From Candidatus Nanopelagicaceae bacterium (lineage in GTDB: Bacteria; Actinomycetota; Actinomycetes; Nanopelagicales; Nanopelagicaceae): DNA of 7,626 nucleotides. Below, piece after piece: positions 1 through 7,200 of this stretch (its first letter is position 1; every line of letters begins with the position of its first letter). Location of the stretch: positions 1 through 7,626 of the forward strand of contig CANESA010000022.1 of NCBI GenBank assembly GCA_947440735.1, in the 5' to 3' direction. Both the position numbers and the translations under genes were made by a program. The notes under the pieces are model-generated. The model was not told the DNA's origin. It did not search any database and worked only from the letters and a program-made list of their open reading frames with translations.

Positions 1-106
1 ACCCGGAGATGTCATTCTCACTCTCGGTGCAGGAGATGTGAATTCCTTAGCGCCAATTATTGCTCAAGGTCTTGAACGACGATTCGAAACTCCGTCCTCT
101 CACTAA
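1..106 (+). CDS. murC: UDP-N-acetylmuramate--L-alanine ligase, C-terminal end (partial)
   Basis: Only the last 34 codons and the TAA stop are present; the reading frame starts at base 2 and enters from the left edge. The visible residues include LTLGAGDVNSLAPII, which resembles the C-terminal part of MurC ligases, where a GAGD(V/I) turn is typical. MurC adds L-alanine to UDP-MurNAc in the cytoplasm, the first step of stem-peptide synthesis. The stop (104-106) shares its last base with the ATG of the next gene, so the two are probably translationally coupled. The call rests on this short match plus the murC-ftsQ-ftsZ order known in actinobacteria; another Mur ligase is possible but less likely. 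Confidence 0.8.
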   Translation, partial: PGDVILTLGAGDVNSLAPIIAQGLERRFETPSSH

Positions 107-798
107 TGTCAGCGCGCAGTCGAAAATTCCTCTCGCCTCCGTTGCTCATACTGGGGGTACTCATCATCGTTTTGGCATACTTTTTGGGATGGTCGTCGAT
201 TTTTAGCGTAAAGAAAGTCGAGATTGCAGGAGCTCCAACTGCGGCAGTTCAAGCCGAGATAGAGAAGAAGAGTCAGATCGAGGTCGGCCAACAACTAGCG
301 CGAGTGAACCCGCAGTCAGTTTCTAGAAAGATTGAGAAATTCTCCTGGGTCAAAGAGGCGTCGATCTCACGAAATTGGTTGAGTGGAGTCGTTGATATCG
401 AGATCACTCCACGAGAGCCCTTAGCCTTCTTTAATTCAGATCAAGTGCCGGGTCAGACAATTGATGCAGAGGGCCAACTCTTCTCATTGCCTGGGTATAG
501 AAATCCTGATCTGGCTCTGATTTCAGCTCAGTCCCCAGAGAGTGCGTTGAAGGCTAATGAGCTCTTTACTGCGATGCCAGAGAATTTTCGCAGGAGCATC
601 ACTTCGATGATGGCGACTTCATCCAATACCTTTACCCTCAACTCAACTCTTGAAGGTCGCGATATCCGCATTCGATGGGGAGATAGTCGGGATATGGAGT
701 TAAAGATCTCGGTGATTAATTCACTATTGAACCTTCCAGAAAATAAGAAGATTAAACTCATCGATGTGGTGGCACCACATGCACCGATCGTTAAATAA
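106..798 (+). CDS. ftsQ: Cell division protein FtsQ (POTRA domain, single-pass membrane)
   Basis: This 230-residue protein is a bitopic divisome component that, in the family, binds FtsB/FtsL and helps recruit and control septal peptidoglycan synthesis. The sequence shows a short basic cytoplasmic tail (RSRK, about 4-7), one hydrophobic segment (about 12-30), and then a POTRA-like region starting FSVKKVEIAGAP (about 33-102, ending near VVDIEITPREPLA). An FtsQ-type extracytoplasmic domain follows and closes with IKLIDVVAPHAPIVK. The cytoplasmic tail is short compared with many high-GC actinobacterial FtsQ proteins. The ATG overlaps the murC stop by one base and has no visible Shine-Dalgarno sequence, which fits coupling to murC. 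The frame runs directly into an ftsZ leader. Identity is secure from architecture plus position between murC and ftsZ. Confidence 0.9.
   Translation: MSARSRKFLSPPLLILGVLIIVLAYFLGWSSIFSVKKVEIAGAPTAAVQAEIEKKSQIEVGQQLARVNPQSVSRKIEKFSWVKEASISRNWLSGVVDIEITPREPLAFFNSDQVPGQTIDAEGQLFSLPGYRNPDLALISAQSPESALKANELFTAMPENFRRSITSMMATSSNTFTLNSTLEGRDIRIRWGDSRDMELKISVINSLLNLPENKKIKLIDVVAPHAPIVK
764..780. repeat. 17-bp perfect palindrome at the 3' end of ftsQ, possible operator
   Basis: The sequence ATGTGGTGGCACCACAT has two 8-bp arms (764-771 and 773-780) around one central base. It lies in the codons for the DVVAPH residues of FtsQ, about 165 bp before the ftsZ start. No T-run follows, so it is not a good terminator. 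The dyad form is what a dimeric transcription factor would bind. An operator role is inference only; a coincidence of codon choice is possible. Confidence 0.35.
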
Positions 799-850
799 AT
801 TTTGTAAATAACTCTCAAGGTGTAGATGAGGAATTAGTTCGAGTCGGTAT

Positions 851-879
851 TTGATTGCAGCCTTCGATCAGCCTAAGTT
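851..879 (+). promoter_or_regulatory. Possible ftsZ promoter in the ftsQ-ftsZ gap
   Basis: A TTGATT element (851-856) and a TAAGTT element (874-879) are 17 bp apart. This matches a sigma-70 type -35/-10 layout with the TANNNT -10 form common in actinobacteria, and would give a start near base 886, about 60 nt before ftsZ. A second -10-like hexamer, TATTAG, is at 886-891. Both matches are imperfect. Dedicated ftsZ promoters in or just before this gap are known in other actinobacteria, which supports the idea in general but not these exact bases. Confidence 0.3.
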
Positions 880-932
880 CTCCACTATTAGAGAGATGAA
901 TCGTAAGTCTCAAGGCGAGGTTTATAGTTCAT

Positions 933-939
933 AAGGAGG
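933..939 (+). promoter_or_regulatory. Strong Shine-Dalgarno site of ftsZ
   Basis: AAGGAGG lies six bases before the GTG at 946. It is a full match to the anti-Shine-Dalgarno core and decides the GTG start of ftsZ. It is the only such strong site before any complete gene here, consistent with FtsZ needing a high synthesis rate. Confidence 0.85.
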
Positions 940-945
940 ACTCAC

Positions 946-2076
946 GTGGCTGCACCGCAAAATTATCTAGCTGTCATCAAAGTTGTTGGAATTGGTGGCG
1001 GTGGAGTCAATGCGATTAATCGCATGATCGATGTCGGCCTTAAAGGCGTTGAGTTCATTGCAATCAATACAGATGCACAACATCTACTCATGAGTGATGC
1101 TGATGTGAAGTTAGATATTGGTCGCACTTCTACAAAGGGTTTAGGTGCAGGTGCTGCTCCTGAAAAAGGACGTCAAGCTGCGATTGATCATACGGAAGAG
1201 ATTGAAGAGATTATCCGCGGTGCGGATATGGTTTTTGTCACTGCTGGTGAAGGTGGCGGAACCGGAACAGGTGGTGCGCCAATCGTTGCAAAGATTGCAC
1301 GCGATCTTGGCGCACTGACTATCGGAGTTGTTACTCGCCCCTTCTCTTTTGAAGGAAAGATTCGTATGCGTCAAGCAGAAGAAGGAATCGAACTTCTTCG
1401 TAGCGAAGTAGATACTCTTATTGTTATTCCAAATGATCGCCTCCTTGCAATCTCTGATCGCAATATCACTGCAGTCGATGCATTTAGAAGTGCAGATCAA
1501 GTTCTACTTTCAGGTGTTCAAGGAATTACAGAGATCATCACGCAACCAGGACTTATTAATCTTGACTTTGCAGATGTGAAGACTGTGATGACAGATGCTG
1601 GTTCAGCGCTGATGGGAATTGGTTCAGCTCGTGGAGAAAACCGAGCAATCAGAGCAGCCGAACTTGCAATCTCTAGCCCACTTCTTGAAGCATCTATCGA
1701 TGGCGCAATGGGAGTTCTTCTTTCAGTTGCTGGCGGTTCAGATCTTGGCCTCTTTGAAATCAATGAGGCGTGCGAACTCGTTCAAGCCGCAGCGCATCCA
1801 GATGCTCGAATTATCTTTGGAACCACCATTGATGACGCTCTCGGTGATGAAGTCCGTATCACCGTGATTGCTGCAGGATTTGATGGGGGAGAGCCTAAGA
1901 AGGTCTCAGTTCCTGTCATTGATGCAGCAACCTTGGGTGGAGTGGCCAATCCTCTTGCCGATAATGATCCTCTTCTGGTTGCTATGGATCTTGATGCAAG
2001 CAAGCCTGCAAAGCGCGTCACTTTCGAAGAACTCGTTGCTGAAGACGAGATCGACGTGCCAGACTTTATGAAGTAA
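946..2076 (+). CDS. ftsZ: Cell division protein FtsZ
   Basis: FtsZ is the tubulin-like GTPase that polymerises at mid-cell into the Z ring and recruits the divisome. The 376-residue product has [13 protein letters not shown] (15-27) at the nucleotide site, the tubulin signature GGGTGTG (103-109), and the T7 synergy loop NLDFADVK (205-212) that completes GTP hydrolysis in the neighbouring subunit. After the globular core (to about 317) comes a short linker (about 318-366) and the conserved tail [10 protein letters not shown] (367-376), the docking site for partners such as SepF. The linker is short for an actinobacterium, which fits a streamlined genome. The start is GTG, fixed by an excellent Shine-Dalgarno site and by the typical [20 protein letters not shown]-terminus. 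No ftsA is adjacent; SepF encoded downstream probably serves as membrane anchor. Confidence 0.98.
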   Translation: MAAPQNYLAVIKVVGIGGGGVNAINRMIDVGLKGVEFIAINTDAQHLLMSDADVKLDIGRTSTKGLGAGAAPEKGRQAAIDHTEEIEEIIRGADMVFVTAGEGGGTGTGGAPIVAKIARDLGALTIGVVTRPFSFEGKIRMRQAEEGIELLRSEVDTLIVIPNDRLLAISDRNITAVDAFRSADQVLLSGVQGITEIITQPGLINLDFADVKTVMTDAGSALMGIGSARGENRAIRAAELAISSPLLEASIDGAMGVLLSVAGGSDLGLFEINEACELVQAAAHPDARIIFGTTIDDALGDEVRITVIAAGFDGGEPKKVSVPVIDAATLGGVANPLADNDPLLVAMDLDASKPAKRVTFEELVAEDEIDVPDFMK

Positions 2077-2078
2077 TA

Positions 2079-2744
2079 GTGAATTACAGTTTTACAGATC
2101 GCACCGGTGGTTTATCCACCGGTGCTTTTCTTTCGCGTAATCTAGCTACCCATGTCGGGGATGACCAGGCCACTGTACTTTCCAATCGTGCAGAGTTAGA
2201 GACTCTCCTTGGCGTACCTATTCAATTTATGAACCAAGTCCATGGTGACGCTGTTGCGAGAGTAGGAGTAGAAATAATTGCCGAGCCAACTGCCGATGCT
2301 CTCGTTACTCAGAGTCCGGGTATCGGCTTGGCAGTGATGGTTGCAGATTGCATTCCACTTCTACTGGCTAGCTCAGAGTCAGTTGCTGCAGTCCATGTCG
2401 GTCGTAAAGGTCTCATGAATGAGGTTGCGTTAGCAGCGATTAATGAGATGCGCTCTCGTGATAATTCTGAGATCACTGCAGTTGTGGGCCCATCAATTTG
2501 CGGAGAGTGCTATGAAGTCTCTCAAAATATTTACGATGAAGTATCGAAACGTTTTCCGCTAGCAGCATCAAAGACGCGAGACGGAGGATTTTCACTTGAC
2601 CTCTCTCGGGCGCTCATTGATCAATTGAGAGGGCTTGAGGTCAGAGTTGTTGATGAAGGTAGATGTACCGTTGAAGAAAGTAGCCTCTACTCTTATCGCA
2701 GAGATGGTGTGACGGGGCGTCAAGTGGGGGTTGTGTGGTTATGA
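2079..2744 (+). CDS. pgeF: Peptidoglycan editing factor PgeF (YfiH/YlmD, laccase-domain family)
   Basis: The 221-residue protein belongs to the YfiH/DUF152 family. In E. coli the member PgeF removes L-serine wrongly added to UDP-MurNAc, and relatives (human LACC1/FAMIN) act on purine nucleosides. Family landmarks are the N-terminal FTDRTGGLSTGAF (5-17), NLATHVGDD (21-29), NQVHG with His55, VADC with Cys91, AVHVGRKG with His106, and the C-terminal CTVEESSLYSYRRDG (196-210). The two His and one Cys form the usual metal/catalytic site. The GTG start is two bases after the ftsZ stop and has no clear Shine-Dalgarno site, so translation probably relies on ribosomes finishing ftsZ. A terminator-like hairpin sits in codons 8-16 and may limit expression. 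The next gene overlaps by four bases. Confidence 0.92.
   Translation: MNYSFTDRTGGLSTGAFLSRNLATHVGDDQATVLSNRAELETLLGVPIQFMNQVHGDAVARVGVEIIAEPTADALVTQSPGIGLAVMVADCIPLLLASSESVAAVHVGRKGLMNEVALAAINEMRSRDNSEITAVVGPSICGECYEVSQNIYDEVSKRFPLAASKTRDGGFSLDLSRALIDQLRGLEVRVVDEGRCTVEESSLYSYRRDGVTGRQVGVVWL
2101..2134 (+). terminator. Intrinsic-terminator-like hairpin inside the 5' end of pgeF, just after ftsZ
   Basis: A perfect 10-bp inverted repeat (GCACCGGTGG at 2101-2110 and CCACCGGTGC at 2116-2125) encloses a five-base TTTAT loop and is followed at once by TTTTCTTTC (2126-2134). The stem has eight GC pairs of ten. This is the layout of a Rho-independent terminator. It begins 25 bases after the ftsZ stop codon, yet lies within pgeF codons 8-16, which encode the family-conserved RTGGLSTGA. 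It may end a share of ftsZ transcripts and attenuate pgeF and downstream genes. Ribosomes translating pgeF could melt it. The structure is seen; the function is inferred. Confidence 0.6.
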
Positions 2745-3436
2745 GCGGGAGTGATCGCAAGGCCGAGCTTTCGCGCTCCCTTCAAGATGTGCGATCGCGC
2801 ATCCTTGACGCTACAGCGAAGGCTTCTCGCGCGGTAGAGGAAGTCACTCTTGTCGCTGTCACTAAGACTTATCCGATCAGCGATGTTGAGATTCTGCACG
2901 AATTAGGTGTCACTGATTTTGGCGAAAATAGGAGCGCTGAAGGTCTAGAAAAATCAGCTCTCGTACCGGCACATTGGCATTTTCAAGGCCAGATTCAGAG
3001 CAACAAGATTGCTGCAATCTCTTCGTGGGCCCAGACTATTCATTCATTGGATGACCTCTCTCATGTCGCCAAATTCGATAGAGCTGTAGGAGAAATTCCT
3101 GAGAAACGATTGAATATCTTTATTCAGATCTCACTCGATGGAGATACATCCAGGGCTGGCGTCAGGGGAGATGATTTACTTTCCCTCGGTCAGGCGATTT
3201 CCTCCACAAAAAATCTTGACCTTGTTGGATTGATGGTTGTTCCACCCGTCCAAGCCGAGCCAGAGAAGGCATTTTCCGAGGTGGGCGAATTAGCCCAACG
3301 TTTTCGCCAGGAGTTTCCGATGGCGCAATCACTATCAGCTGGAATGAGTGGAGATTATGAAATTGCTATCGCCCACGGTGCGACACACATTCGCGTAGGT
3401 AGCCAAATACTCGGTCCCCGCGCTACTCAAGCGTAA
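2741..3436 (+). CDS. yggS: YggS/PLPBP family pyridoxal phosphate homeostasis protein
   Basis: This cytoplasmic 231-residue protein is a single-domain PLP-binding TIM barrel of the alanine-racemase fold; the family buffers pyridoxal 5'-phosphate and has no well-defined enzymatic reaction. Landmarks are LVAVTKTYP with the PLP-binding Lys42, DFGENR (59-64), WHFQGQIQSNK (79-89), LVGLMVVPP (161-169) and the signature LSAGMSGDYEIAIAHGATHIRVGSQILG (198-225), which includes the phosphate-binding GATHIRVG. The usual family glycine-rich and SNK residues are intact. I chose the ATG at 2741, which overlaps the pgeF stop as ATGA; an in-frame GTG at 2735 would add two residues. Placement between ftsZ and sepF is typical of Gram-positive bacteria, and is why the family is often annotated near cell division. 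Confidence 0.92.
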   Translation: MSGSDRKAELSRSLQDVRSRILDATAKASRAVEEVTLVAVTKTYPISDVEILHELGVTDFGENRSAEGLEKSALVPAHWHFQGQIQSNKIAAISSWAQTIHSLDDLSHVAKFDRAVGEIPEKRLNIFIQISLDGDTSRAGVRGDDLLSLGQAISSTKNLDLVGLMVVPPVQAEPEKAFSEVGELAQRFRQEFPMAQSLSAGMSGDYEIAIAHGATHIRVGSQILGPRATQA

Positions 3437-3439
3437 AAT
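3434..3439 (+). promoter_or_regulatory. Possible -10 box for a leaderless sepF transcript
   Basis: TAAAAT (five of six matches to TATAAT) overlaps the yggS stop codon and is followed by exactly seven bases and then the sepF ATG. A -10 box at this distance would start transcription at the A of the ATG. There is no Shine-Dalgarno site before sepF and no clear -35 element. Leaderless mRNAs are common in actinobacteria; applying this to sepF is inference. Confidence 0.4.
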
Positions 3440-3446
3440 TAAAGCC

Positions 3447-3926
3447 ATGTCTGCACTCAATAAAGTAATGGAGTACCTCGGCCTCGTTGATGGCCCAGAA
3501 GGTGCTACCGAAGAAGTAAAGCCCGCCACTCGCCAACCACGCACCCCATCTGTAACTACGCCAACAGTGCCAACAGCATCAAATGGCGTAACAGTGATCG
3601 GCGGTCGCACACCAGTTCAGAGTGAGCCAGTTCTCGATCTTGAAGCTTCGTACAACATTGTCACACTGCATCCACGTTCATATTCGGACGCGCGTCAAAT
3701 GGCAGAGCACTATCGCGAAGGCAATCCAGTGATCATCAATCTCGATGATATGGATGAATCAGAGCGTAAGAGACTAGTAGATTTTGCAAGCGGTCTAGCT
3801 TTTGGACTTCGAGGCGGAATTGAAAAAATTACCAGTCGTGTATTTCTTATCTCACCCGCAAATGTAATCGTGCGCACTGAAGATAAAGCTGCCTATGCAC
3901 AGGCAAGTTTTTACAATCAGAGCTAA
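3447..3926 (+). CDS. sepF: Cell division protein SepF
   Basis: SepF binds the FtsZ C-terminal tail and tethers the Z ring to the membrane, replacing FtsA in actinobacteria. The 159-residue product has the expected N-terminal amphipathic membrane-targeting helix (MSALNKVMEYLGLVD, 1-15), a flexible Pro/Thr/Val-rich linker (about 16-65), and a SepF/DUF552 domain (about 69-145) with YNIVTLHPRSYSDARQMAEHY, NPVIINLDDMDESERKRLVDF and the glycine-containing GLAFGLRGGIEKI that lines the dimer interface. A short tail rich in Ala and Gln follows. The ATG is supported by the correct position of the targeting helix. No Shine-Dalgarno site is seen, but a TAAAAT box seven bases upstream suggests a leaderless start. 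The gene lies 10 bp after yggS and 16 bp before yggT. Confidence 0.95.
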   Translation: MSALNKVMEYLGLVDGPEGATEEVKPATRQPRTPSVTTPTVPTASNGVTVIGGRTPVQSEPVLDLEASYNIVTLHPRSYSDARQMAEHYREGNPVIINLDDMDESERKRLVDFASGLAFGLRGGIEKITSRVFLISPANVIVRTEDKAAYAQASFYNQS

Positions 3927-3942
3927 GTAAAACTTACATTAG

Positions 3943-4224
3943 ATGTTTAAGGATCTGATTCTCAATCTCCTCACCTTTTTTAAGTGGGTACTTTTTGCTC
4001 GCCTCATCATTGATTATGTAAGAATGTTTGCACGAAATTGGCGACCAAAGAGCGGAGTAATTGCACTCTTTGAAATTGTCTACGCAATTACAGATCCACC
4101 CATGAAGTTTGTTGGGCGATTTATTCCGCCACTGAGAATAGGCGGAGTTTCCCTAGATCTAGCTTTTATCGTACTTCTACTTGCACTTAATTTCGCATCA
4201 ACTATCGTGCGAGTGACTCTCTAA
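3943..4224 (+). CDS. YggT/YlmG family membrane protein
   Basis: This is a 93-residue integral membrane protein with two hydrophobic segments, about residues 4-27 (LILNLLTFFKWVLFARLIIDYV) and 70-92 (LDLAFIVLLLALNFASTIVRV). Between them is the YggT family core: ITDPPMKFVGRFIPPLRIGGVSLDLAF. It has a single YggT unit, as in other actinobacterial YlmG proteins, rather than the duplicated form of E. coli YggT. The biochemical role is unknown; the gene usually lies next to sepF, and a role in division-site or membrane organisation has been proposed. No Shine-Dalgarno site precedes the ATG. The stop codon is interlocked with the ileS stop on the other strand, and the divIVA gene normally found next is absent. 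Confidence 0.88.
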   Translation: MFKDLILNLLTFFKWVLFARLIIDYVRMFARNWRPKSGVIALFEIVYAITDPPMKFVGRFIPPLRIGGVSLDLAFIVLLLALNFASTIVRVTL

Positions 4225-7200
4225 ACTTTCTTAAGAGTAAGGGCGATACCTAGTTCGTTCTCGCCTATTTCGATCGACTCATCGCGAGTAAGTGAAGTCG
4301 CAAGTACTTCCTTGCAGATATGAGAATCCTGTGCAGAGATTGCAGCAAGGGTTTGTGGCAGTGCGTTATAGGCGACGGTGATGCGATCTGAAATATCGAG
4401 CCCATCGCTCTTGCGTCGTTCTTGAATAAATCGGATTACTTCCCGGACCAGACCTGCTTCAATGAGCTCTGGGGTAAGGGCTAAATCAAGGGCTACAGAC
4501 TCACCATCGTGACTTGCAACCATCCAGCCGCTCTTTGGAACTTCTGTGACAACAAGATCGTCTAGATCTATCTCGAATGTTCCCACCGTTGCACTCTTCT
4601 GGCTTCGTAAAGCTTTAACTAGATGGGTTGCATCCGCAGCGGCAATCAACTTAGCAACAGCCTGAACGTCTGCGCCATATTTTGTTCCGAGTGATTTGAA
4701 GTTGGCCTTTATTGAGATATCTACTAAATCGCCATCGGCATCTGCGATGTCAGCAAGGCTAATGACATTGAGCTCGTCTGCGATTTGATCTTTCATTTCA
4801 ACAGGGAGTTTGTCCCAACCAGCTGCTGAGATAAGAGCGCGCCCAAGTGGTTGACGGATCTTGATTCCAGATTCGGCGCGAGCTGCTCGACCTTGCTCAA
4901 CGACACGACGAGTCATCGCAACCTGTGTACTCAGAGTGCGATTGATCAAGTGTGGATCTGCGACAGGAAAATCTGTCAGATGCACAGATGCTGCAGCCTC
5001 AGCTCGTGCGGGACGAATCAACTCTTGCCATGCGTGCTCTGAGATAAATGGAACCATGGGAGCAAGAAGTTGAGTAAGAGTCTCCAGGCATTCATGGAGC
5101 GTTGCAAGAGCCGCAACATCTCCATCCCAGAAACGACGGCGAGAGCGACGCACATACCAGTTAGAGAGATCATCGATAAAGGCTGCGAGTACTCGACCTG
5201 CATGCTGTGAATCAAATTCGGTATATGCCTTATCTACTTCTTCAATCAGAATATTGAGCTCAGATAAAATCCAATGATCCATCAATGAACGATCTTTCAC
5301 TGCAGGGGATTGGGCTAGATCAAAGTTGGATGCGTGTGCGTATAAAGAGTGGAAAGAGATGGTGTTCCAGTACGTCAGAAGAGTCTTTCGCACAACATCG
5401 CTAATTGCATCATGGCCAACTCGACGAGCTGACCAGGGAGATCCAGCTGCCAGCATGTACCAACGCACAGCATCTGCTCCGTGTTGATCCATCAACGCAA
5501 TAGGCTCTAGGACATTTCCTAGATGCTTACTCATCTTGCGGCCATCTTTATCAAGGATGTGGCCTAGGCAGAGAACATCTTTATACGAGGATTCATCAAA
5601 GACTAAGGTTCCAATGGTCATCAGCGTGTAGAACCAACCGCGCGTCTGGTCGATCGCCTCACAGATGAAGTCGGCAGGATAGGCCGCTTCAAACTTCTCT
5701 TTCGAACCTTCCTTGTGTGGGTAACCCCATTGAGCAAATGGCATCGCACCGGAATCAAACCAACAGTCAATAACTTCTGGAACTCGCACCATCATGCTCG
5801 TACATTCTGCACATGCGAAGGTGATGTCATCAACGTATGGACGGTGTGGATCTAGCTCAAGTAAATCTGCCCCAGCTAATTGGCCAAGTTCTTTCAGTGA
5901 ATCTACACAAATCTCATGCTTATTTTCACATCGCCAGATAGGTAGGGGAGTTCCCCAAAATCTGTTTCGTGAAAGTGCCCAGTCAATGTTGTTGTTGAGC
6001 CAATCTCCATATCGACCCGTTTTGATCGTCTCTGGATGCCAATTAGTTTTCTCGTTTTCACGGATGAGGGCATCCTTGATAGAAGTAGTGCGGATGTACC
6101 ACGATGGTTGTGCGTAATAGATCAGCGCTGTGTGGCATCGCCAGCAGTGTGGGTACGAGTGCTCATATTGAAGATGTTTATAAAGTACCCCGCGAGATTT
6201 CAATTCCTTCACAAGTGGCTTATCTGCATCTTTGAAGAAGAGACCACCGACCATTGGAACTTCTGGCAGGAATGTTCCATTAGGAGCGATTGGGTTAACG
6301 ACAGGCAATCCATAACTGCGACATACCTGTAAATCATCTGCACCGAATGCTGGAGCTTGATGCACAAGGCCTGTTCCATCTTCGGTGGTGACATAGGTAG
6401 CGAGAACAACAAAATGGGCCTCAGGGATTTCGACAAAGTCCAGTGGGCGCGAATATGTGACTCGTTCAAGTGATGAACCCTTAAAGGTTTTGAGAATTTC
6501 TACATCCCCAGTCAAACTACTGGTCAGCGCCTGCGCAACAATGAGAACTTCGGATGCATCTTCGTGGGTGACTCGGGCTGCCACATAATCAACATCTGGG
6601 TGAACTGCGATAGCAGTATTTGAAACAAGGGTCCATGGAGTAGTTGTCCATACGAGAAGCGATGCTTTGAGATCTACTAACTCGCCAGAGGTAATTGGAA
6701 AGCGAATAAAGACAGAAGGATCGGTGACTGTTTCATACCCTTGCGCCAACTCGTGATCCGAAAGCCCAGTGCCACATCGCGGACAGTAAGGCGCAACGCG
6801 ATGGTCTTGTACAAGCAGACCCTTCTTCCAGATCTCTTTGAGCGACCACCAGACACTTTCGACATACTCCGGTGACATCGTCCAATACGCTTGATCAAAA
6901 TCAACCCAGAAACCCATGCGCTCTGTCATGGTTGTAAAAGCGCCTACATGTCGAGTCACTGACTCTCGGCACTTGTCATTAAATGGAGCGATGCCAAATT
7001 TTTCGATATCGCCCTTGCCTGTAAATCCCAACTCTTTCTCGACTGCAATTTCAACGGGAAGGCCGTGACAATCCCACCCTGCTTTTCGAGTAACGAACTT
7101 GCCCTTCATTGTATGAAAACGAGGAAAGACATCCTTAAATACGCGAGCTTCAATGTGGTGCGTCCCAGGCATTCCATTGGCAGTGGGTGGGCCCTCGTAA

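Noticed and set aside
836..847. AGTTCGAGTC in the ftsZ leader resembles a tRNA T-arm
   Set aside because: No acceptor, D or anticodon stem can be formed from the flanking bases, so it is not a tRNA gene or a clear remnant.
813..915. Direct repeat TCTCAAGG at 813-820 and 908-915 flanking the ftsZ leader
   Set aside because: Eight bases, two copies 95 apart, without symmetry or extension; too little to call a regulatory pair.
1141..1500. Long open frame (119 codons) antisense to ftsZ
   Set aside because: It overlaps the strongly conserved FtsZ core, its translation has no recognisable motif, and it is a by-product of ftsZ codon use.
4125..4146. TCCGCC/GGCGGA stem inside yggT as a bidirectional terminator
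   Set aside because: The loop is 10 nt, the stem only six Watson-Crick pairs, and no T-run follows on either strand.
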